Shown here one piece after another: positions 60,994-64,000 of a stretch of DNA of 64,000 nt. Where the stretch lies: NCBI GenBank assembly GCA_963822295.1, contig CAWGHD010000002.1, forward strand, positions 1,612,001 through 1,676,000. Direction: 5' to 3'. Made by a program: the position numbers and the translations under genes. The notes beneath the pieces were generated by a model. That model was given only the letters and a program-made list of their open reading frames with translations. It did no database searches and had not been told where the DNA came from. Within the stretch, counting starts at the first letter, position 1; each line of letters starts with the position of its first letter. Source of the stretch: VRUE01 sp963822295. GTDB lineage: Bacteria > Actinomycetota > Thermoleophilia > Solirubrobacterales > 70-9.

Positions 60994-62136
60994 TCAGCCC
61001 GGGGTCTGCTCCTCGAAATGCTTGCTCAACATCGTCACCTGGCCCTGGTAGTTGGAGCCGAGGTCGGCGCCGTAGAGGCGCTCGGTGGGGGCGCTGGTCC
61101 GTTCCAGCGCCAGCTTGCAGACCGGCTGGCGGTGCTCGACCATGAAGGAGACGTCGCGCGCCCTCACCTCGAGCGCCGCGCGGCTGCCGTGGCGGTCGCC
61201 GGCCGGGTCGTAGCCGAAGCCGGGGTCGAAGAACCCCGCGTAGTGGGTGCGCAGCTCGCCGGCGGTCGGGTCGTAGGCCATCATCTCGGCCGCGATCTGG
61301 GGCGGGATGCAGACGCCCTCCGCCGAGAGCAGCAGGTAGAAGATCTCCGGCTCGAGCACGATCCGGCCGCCGCGCTCCGGCAGCACCGGGTCCCAGTAGT
61401 CGGTCCAGCGGTAGGCGCGGATCTTGGAGAGGTCGATCGGCAGGCTGTTCTTCTTCGCCCGGTAGCCGACGATCCGGTCGCTCGGCCCGGAGAGGTCGAC
61501 GCTGAGGAAGAGCCCTTCGGCGAGGGCCAGCTCCGACTCGCGCAGGGCGTGCGAGTCCAGATAGAGCAGCGGGAACTCGGCCTGGAGGCTGCGGATCTCC
61601 TCGTCACTGAGCCGCACGTCGCCGCGCGCCAGGCGCAGCTGGTTGAGCGAGAGGCCGGTCTGCACCTGGATCGCGAACGAGCGCGGCACGACCTCGAGGT
61701 AGAGCTTGCCGCGGTAGCCGGCCCGGATCTCGTCGAAGCGGTGGTGGCGGTCGGTGAGGACGCGCGTGAAGACGTCGAGCCGGCCGGTGGAGCTCTTCGG
61801 GTTCGCCTTCGCCCGCACCTCGTCGGGGAGCGCCAGCTCCTCGATCAGCGGCACCAGATAGGGGCGGTCGCGCTCGAGCACGGCGCCGTCGCGCAGGTCT
61901 ATTTTCTGGAAGGCGAGCCCCTCGATCTTCTCCTCGACCGTCGAGTCGACGTCGGGGAGGAAGCTGCAGCGCAGCGCCCAGGCGAAGTCGCCGAGGCGCA
62001 GGTCGACGCTGGCGGGCTGGATCGCCTCGGGCCGGATCCGGTAGTCACCGGACCCGATCCACTCGGCCTCGATCGCCCTCGCCAGCTCCTGTGCCGGGAA
62101 GACGCCGTCCGCGACTCCGACTGCCGCCTCGCTCAT
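60994..62136 (-). CDS. dcd: Long-form dCTP deaminase (2'-deoxycytidine 5'-triphosphate deaminase)
   Basis: The enzyme deaminates dCTP to dUTP, supplying dTMP synthesis. It has 380 residues from ATG at 62136; the upstream open frame is Arg/Ser-rich antisense noise. The length is twice that of E. coli Dcd and matches the duplicated long form. It shows IQPASVDLRLG near the start and a KSSTGRLDVFTRVLTDRHHRFDEI active-site region, with Arg, Ser and Glu for catalysis. It is downstream of a MerR gene, 10 bp apart. Confidence 0.86.
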   Translation of the reverse strand: MSEAAVGVADGVFPAQELARAIEAEWIGSGDYRIRPEAIQPASVDLRLGDFAWALRCSFLPDVDSTVEEKIEGLAFQKIDLRDGAVLERDRPYLVPLIEELALPDEVRAKANPKSSTGRLDVFTRVLTDRHHRFDEIRAGYRGKLYLEVVPRSFAIQVQTGLSLNQLRLARGDVRLSDEEIRSLQAEFPLLYLDSHALRESELALAEGLFLSVDLSGPSDRIVGYRAKKNSLPIDLSKIRAYRWTDYWDPVLPERGGRIVLEPEIFYLLLSAEGVCIPPQIAAEMMAYDPTAGELRTHYAGFFDPGFGYDPAGDRHGSRAALEVRARDVSFMVEHRQPVCKLALERTSAPTERLYGADLGSNYQGQVTMLSKHFEEQTPG

Positions 62137-62146
62137 CTGACGGAGA

Positions 62147-62950
62147 CTATGCGCGGCCGCCCCGGCCACGGCTTCGCCCGGCGGGCTTTTTCCGCTTTTT
62201 GGGAGCGGGCTTGGCGGCGACTTTGCGCAGGGTGCGCTCGCTCGCCTTCTCGTTCTCCTCCTCCATCGCGATCTGGAAGGTCGCCAGCAGCGCCTTCGAG
62301 GCGAGCGGGCGCAGCCGCTCCAGGGCCTCGCGGATGCGCGGCCATTCGTCCTCCGGGCGGCCCGCCTGGTTGAACGGCTCCCAGATCTCTTTGACGAAGA
62401 GGTCGACGAAGGCGCGGGCGGTGCCGTCGGCGTGGCGGCGGATCGACTCCGCCGTCGCCATCGCCGCCTCGGCCCCCACCCCGAGCGCGGCCAATTCGCC
62501 GGCAACCTGCTGCATGCGCGGGCTGATCACCTCGATGCGGCCGTCGGGAAGCGTGCGGATCAGCCCCAGCTTTTCGCCGCGGGCGATCAGTTTCGGGTCG
62601 ACCTCGTCGTTTTTCCAGGTGCCCGCTATCTCCGCGGCCTCGTAGATCTCGGGCGCCTCGTCTTCGAAGGGCATGCGCAGGGCGCGCGTGAAGTCGAAGA
62701 TCTCGGCCGCCGACCCCTCCCCCGTCTCGAGCACGCGCCGGATCGCCTCGAGGTTGAGGCCGTCGGCCTGCATCTCCCGGGTCAGCTCGATCCGGGCGAC
62801 GTGCTCCTCGTTGTAGTAGCCGGTGCGGCCGCGGACCACCGGCGGCGGCAGCAGGCCACGGGTCTGGTGGGCTCGGATGTTGCGGACCGTCATCCCGGTC
62901 CGCTCGGCGAGCTCCCTGATCGTCATCTCGCCGTCGGCAGGCTCGGCCAT
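62147..62950 (-). CDS. MerR-family transcriptional regulator
   Basis: The product has 267 residues. The N-terminal MerR helix-turn-helix covers residues 8-78 (TIRELAERTGMTVRNIRAHQTRGLLPPP...YYNEEHVARI), with a long effector region of unknown ligand and a Lys/Arg-rich tail (KPAPKKRKKPAGRSRGRGG) that might bind DNA or RNA. It lies between an SDR gene (1-bp gap) and dcd (10-bp gap), all leftward, so it is probably cotranscribed. Confidence 0.86.
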   Translation of the reverse strand: MAEPADGEMTIRELAERTGMTVRNIRAHQTRGLLPPPVVRGRTGYYNEEHVARIELTREMQADGLNLEAIRRVLETGEGSAAEIFDFTRALRMPFEDEAPEIYEAAEIAGTWKNDEVDPKLIARGEKLGLIRTLPDGRIEVISPRMQQVAGELAALGVGAEAAMATAESIRRHADGTARAFVDLFVKEIWEPFNQAGRPEDEWPRIREALERLRPLASKALLATFQIAMEEENEKASERTLRKVAAKPAPKKRKKPAGRSRGRGGRA

Positions 62951-62951
62951 C

Positions 62952-63659
62952 TCAGCGCATGGTAAGCGGCAGGCGCCGGCCGTTCATCTCGGCCGCGCCG
63001 TCCGAGCAGAGGAAGGCGATCGCGTCCGCGATGTGCTCGGCGGGCGTGAAGTTCGGGAAGTCCTTGCCCGGGCTCTCCTCGCGCATGCGCCGGGTGAGGA
63101 TCGCGTCGACGACGATCACGTTCGCGGTGGCACTCGTGCCGGCGAAGGCGTCGGCGAGCGCCAGGGTCCAGGTCTCGGCGGCGGCCTTGGCCGCGGCGTA
63201 GGCCGCGTTCTCATTGGAGGGCGCCTGCGCCTGCTTGGCGGAGACGAGGACGAAGCGGCCGTTGGGCGAGGCGGCGAGCGAGTCGTGGAAGGAGCGGGTC
63301 GTGTGCTGGACGGTGCGGATCAGGAGGTCGTGCAGCAGGTCCCAGTCGGCGAGCGGCGCCTCGTGCAGCGGCGTGCCGCCGCGCCAGCCGCCGACCAGGT
63401 GCATGAGGCCGTCCACCTGCCCGAAGCGCTCGACCAGCGCCGCACACCAGTCGCGGGTGGCCTCCTCGTCGAGCAGGTCGACGACGCGGCCGTCCCAGCG
63501 CTCCCGATCCAGGCCGGCGCCGACCGCCTCCAGCGTCCCGGCGTCGCGATCTGTCCCGGCGACGATCGCGCCGGCTCCAGCCAGGCGCTCTGCGACGACG
63601 GGGCCCAGCCCGCCGCCCACACCGGCGATTGCGATCACGCGGCCCTCGAGCTCGTTCAC
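62952..63659 (-). CDS. Short-chain dehydrogenase/reductase
   Basis: The product has 235 residues. It has a variant cofactor loop, GVGGGLGPVVAERL, an acidic GTDRD after beta-2 that favours NAD, and the catalytic Ser...Tyr...Lys as VLVSAKQAQ...YAAAK. Typical SDR folding follows. Substrate unknown. The start lies 4 bp inside the small upstream AbrB-like frame. Confidence 0.85.
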   Translation of the reverse strand: MNELEGRVIAIAGVGGGLGPVVAERLAGAGAIVAGTDRDAGTLEAVGAGLDRERWDGRVVDLLDEEATRDWCAALVERFGQVDGLMHLVGGWRGGTPLHEAPLADWDLLHDLLIRTVQHTTRSFHDSLAASPNGRFVLVSAKQAQAPSNENAAYAAAKAAAETWTLALADAFAGTSATANVIVVDAILTRRMREESPGKDFPNFTPAEHIADAIAFLCSDGAAEMNGRRLPLTMR

Positions 63660-63937
63660 TCAGAGGACGCTATCGCGGACGGTGGAGGATCGATGCGTTC
63701 CAATGTGATGCGGCCGTCGCCATCACTTCGCACACGAAGGCGGTCGGCGTTCTGGAGGCCCGCCTCGACACATACCCCCTGGGGCAACGTCACCCGTCGT
63801 TTTTGGTTGACGATTGCTTCGCCGGCGCGCCCAAGGCTTCGCTCGTATTTAGTGAGAGCGAAGCCGCTCCGTGGGCGAAATGGGGGAGGCAGGATTCGAA
63901 CCTGCGAAGGCTGAGCCGGACGATTTACAGTCGCCAT
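63656..63937 (-). CDS. AbrB/SpoVT-like small protein with an unclear start
   Basis: The C-terminal 55 residues (AIVNQKRRVTLPQGVCVEAGLQNADRLRVRSDGDGRITLERI) resemble a swapped-hairpin AbrB domain of antitoxins and transition-state regulators. The only ATG in frame, at 63937, lies inside the tRNA-Tyr gene, and no ATG, GTG or TTG follows before the domain. The gene may use a rare start, be a fragment, or read through the tRNA. It overlaps the SDR start by 4 bp. Confidence 0.4.
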   Translation of the reverse strand: MATVNRPAQPSQVRILPPPFRPRSGFALTKYERSLGRAGEAIVNQKRRVTLPQGVCVEAGLQNADRLRVRSDGDGRITLERIDPPPSAIASSE

Positions 63938-63962
63938 CCGTTGACCGCTTGGATACTCCCCC
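63881..63962 (-). tRNA. tRNA-Tyr, anticodon GTA
   Basis: An 82-nt class II tRNA: acceptor GGGGGAG pairs with CTCCCCC, discriminator A. The anticodon loop is CTGTAAA (GTA), there is a long variable arm (CCGGCTCAGCCTTC region), and the T arm is GCAGG TTCGAAT CCTGC. CCA is not encoded. Confidence 0.95.
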
Positions 63963-64000
63963 GTCGCGGCGCTCGATTCTATAGAGGGAGTCTCGCCATA

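Overview
The window is GC-rich and densely coded. It looks like the chromosome of an actinobacterium, most likely from the Thermoleophilia/Solirubrobacterales. The grounds are the dnaX-ybaB-recR and lysC-asd clusters, the long-form dCTP deaminase, a radical SAM protein of the Rv2578c type with a LexA-type box, Mce/MlaE-type permeases, and secreted proteins with a Lys/Arg-rich beta domain at the C-terminus. The taxonomic call is an inference from gene content; no rRNA gene is present.

Left core (1-16.1 kb). A long leftward block runs dnaX, ybaB, recR, a GGDEF-like protein, a MerR-type regulator, lysC and asd, so it joins replication and repair to the aspartate pathway. It is followed by a membrane glycosyltransferase-like protein, a two-gene toxin/antitoxin-like pair, acetolactate decarboxylase, an ABC-2 exporter, the SRP RNA gene, a cation/proton antiporter and two secreted proteins. 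The ABC permease and the antiporter each carry an apparent +1 frameshift.

Genomic island (16.1-36.45 kb). A tRNA-Val(CAC) gene is followed by a tyrosine integrase. The last 27 bp of the tRNA region recur at 27194-27220 (one mismatch) and at 36422-36448 (identical). The two distal copies also share about 55-80 bp of left flank that the tRNA lacks. This points to two related elements inserted in tandem. Element 1 carries a leftward five-gene operon (Mrr-like nuclease, unknown protein, HNH nuclease, DUF4365-like nuclease with a long helical region, HEPN-like protein) and a divergent pair (TIR-like protein and a PD-(D/E)xK nuclease). Element 2 is a single leftward four-gene operon. It ends in a 1939-residue protein that joins a DEAH helicase core, Cys clusters, four S1 RNA-binding domains and a Jag-N domain. 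All three units look like anti-phage defence or RNA-surveillance modules. The helicase operon is my best candidate for an undescribed system.

Right core (36.45-64 kb). This part is ordinary chromosome: a DHFR-like reductase, a DUF2804 protein, a glycosyltransferase, small enzymes (VOC, ArfB, pterin dehydratase, GST), a GntR-led operon with two MlaE-type permeases, a zinc alcohol dehydrogenase, an HD-GYP membrane phosphodiesterase, an MFS exporter, a complete oligopeptide ABC transporter ending in an ATP-dependent DNA ligase, the LexA-box radical SAM gene, several small enzymes, dCTP deaminase, a MerR regulator, an SDR enzyme, an AbrB-like fragment and tRNA-Tyr.

No CRISPR array, rRNA gene or insertion sequence was seen.
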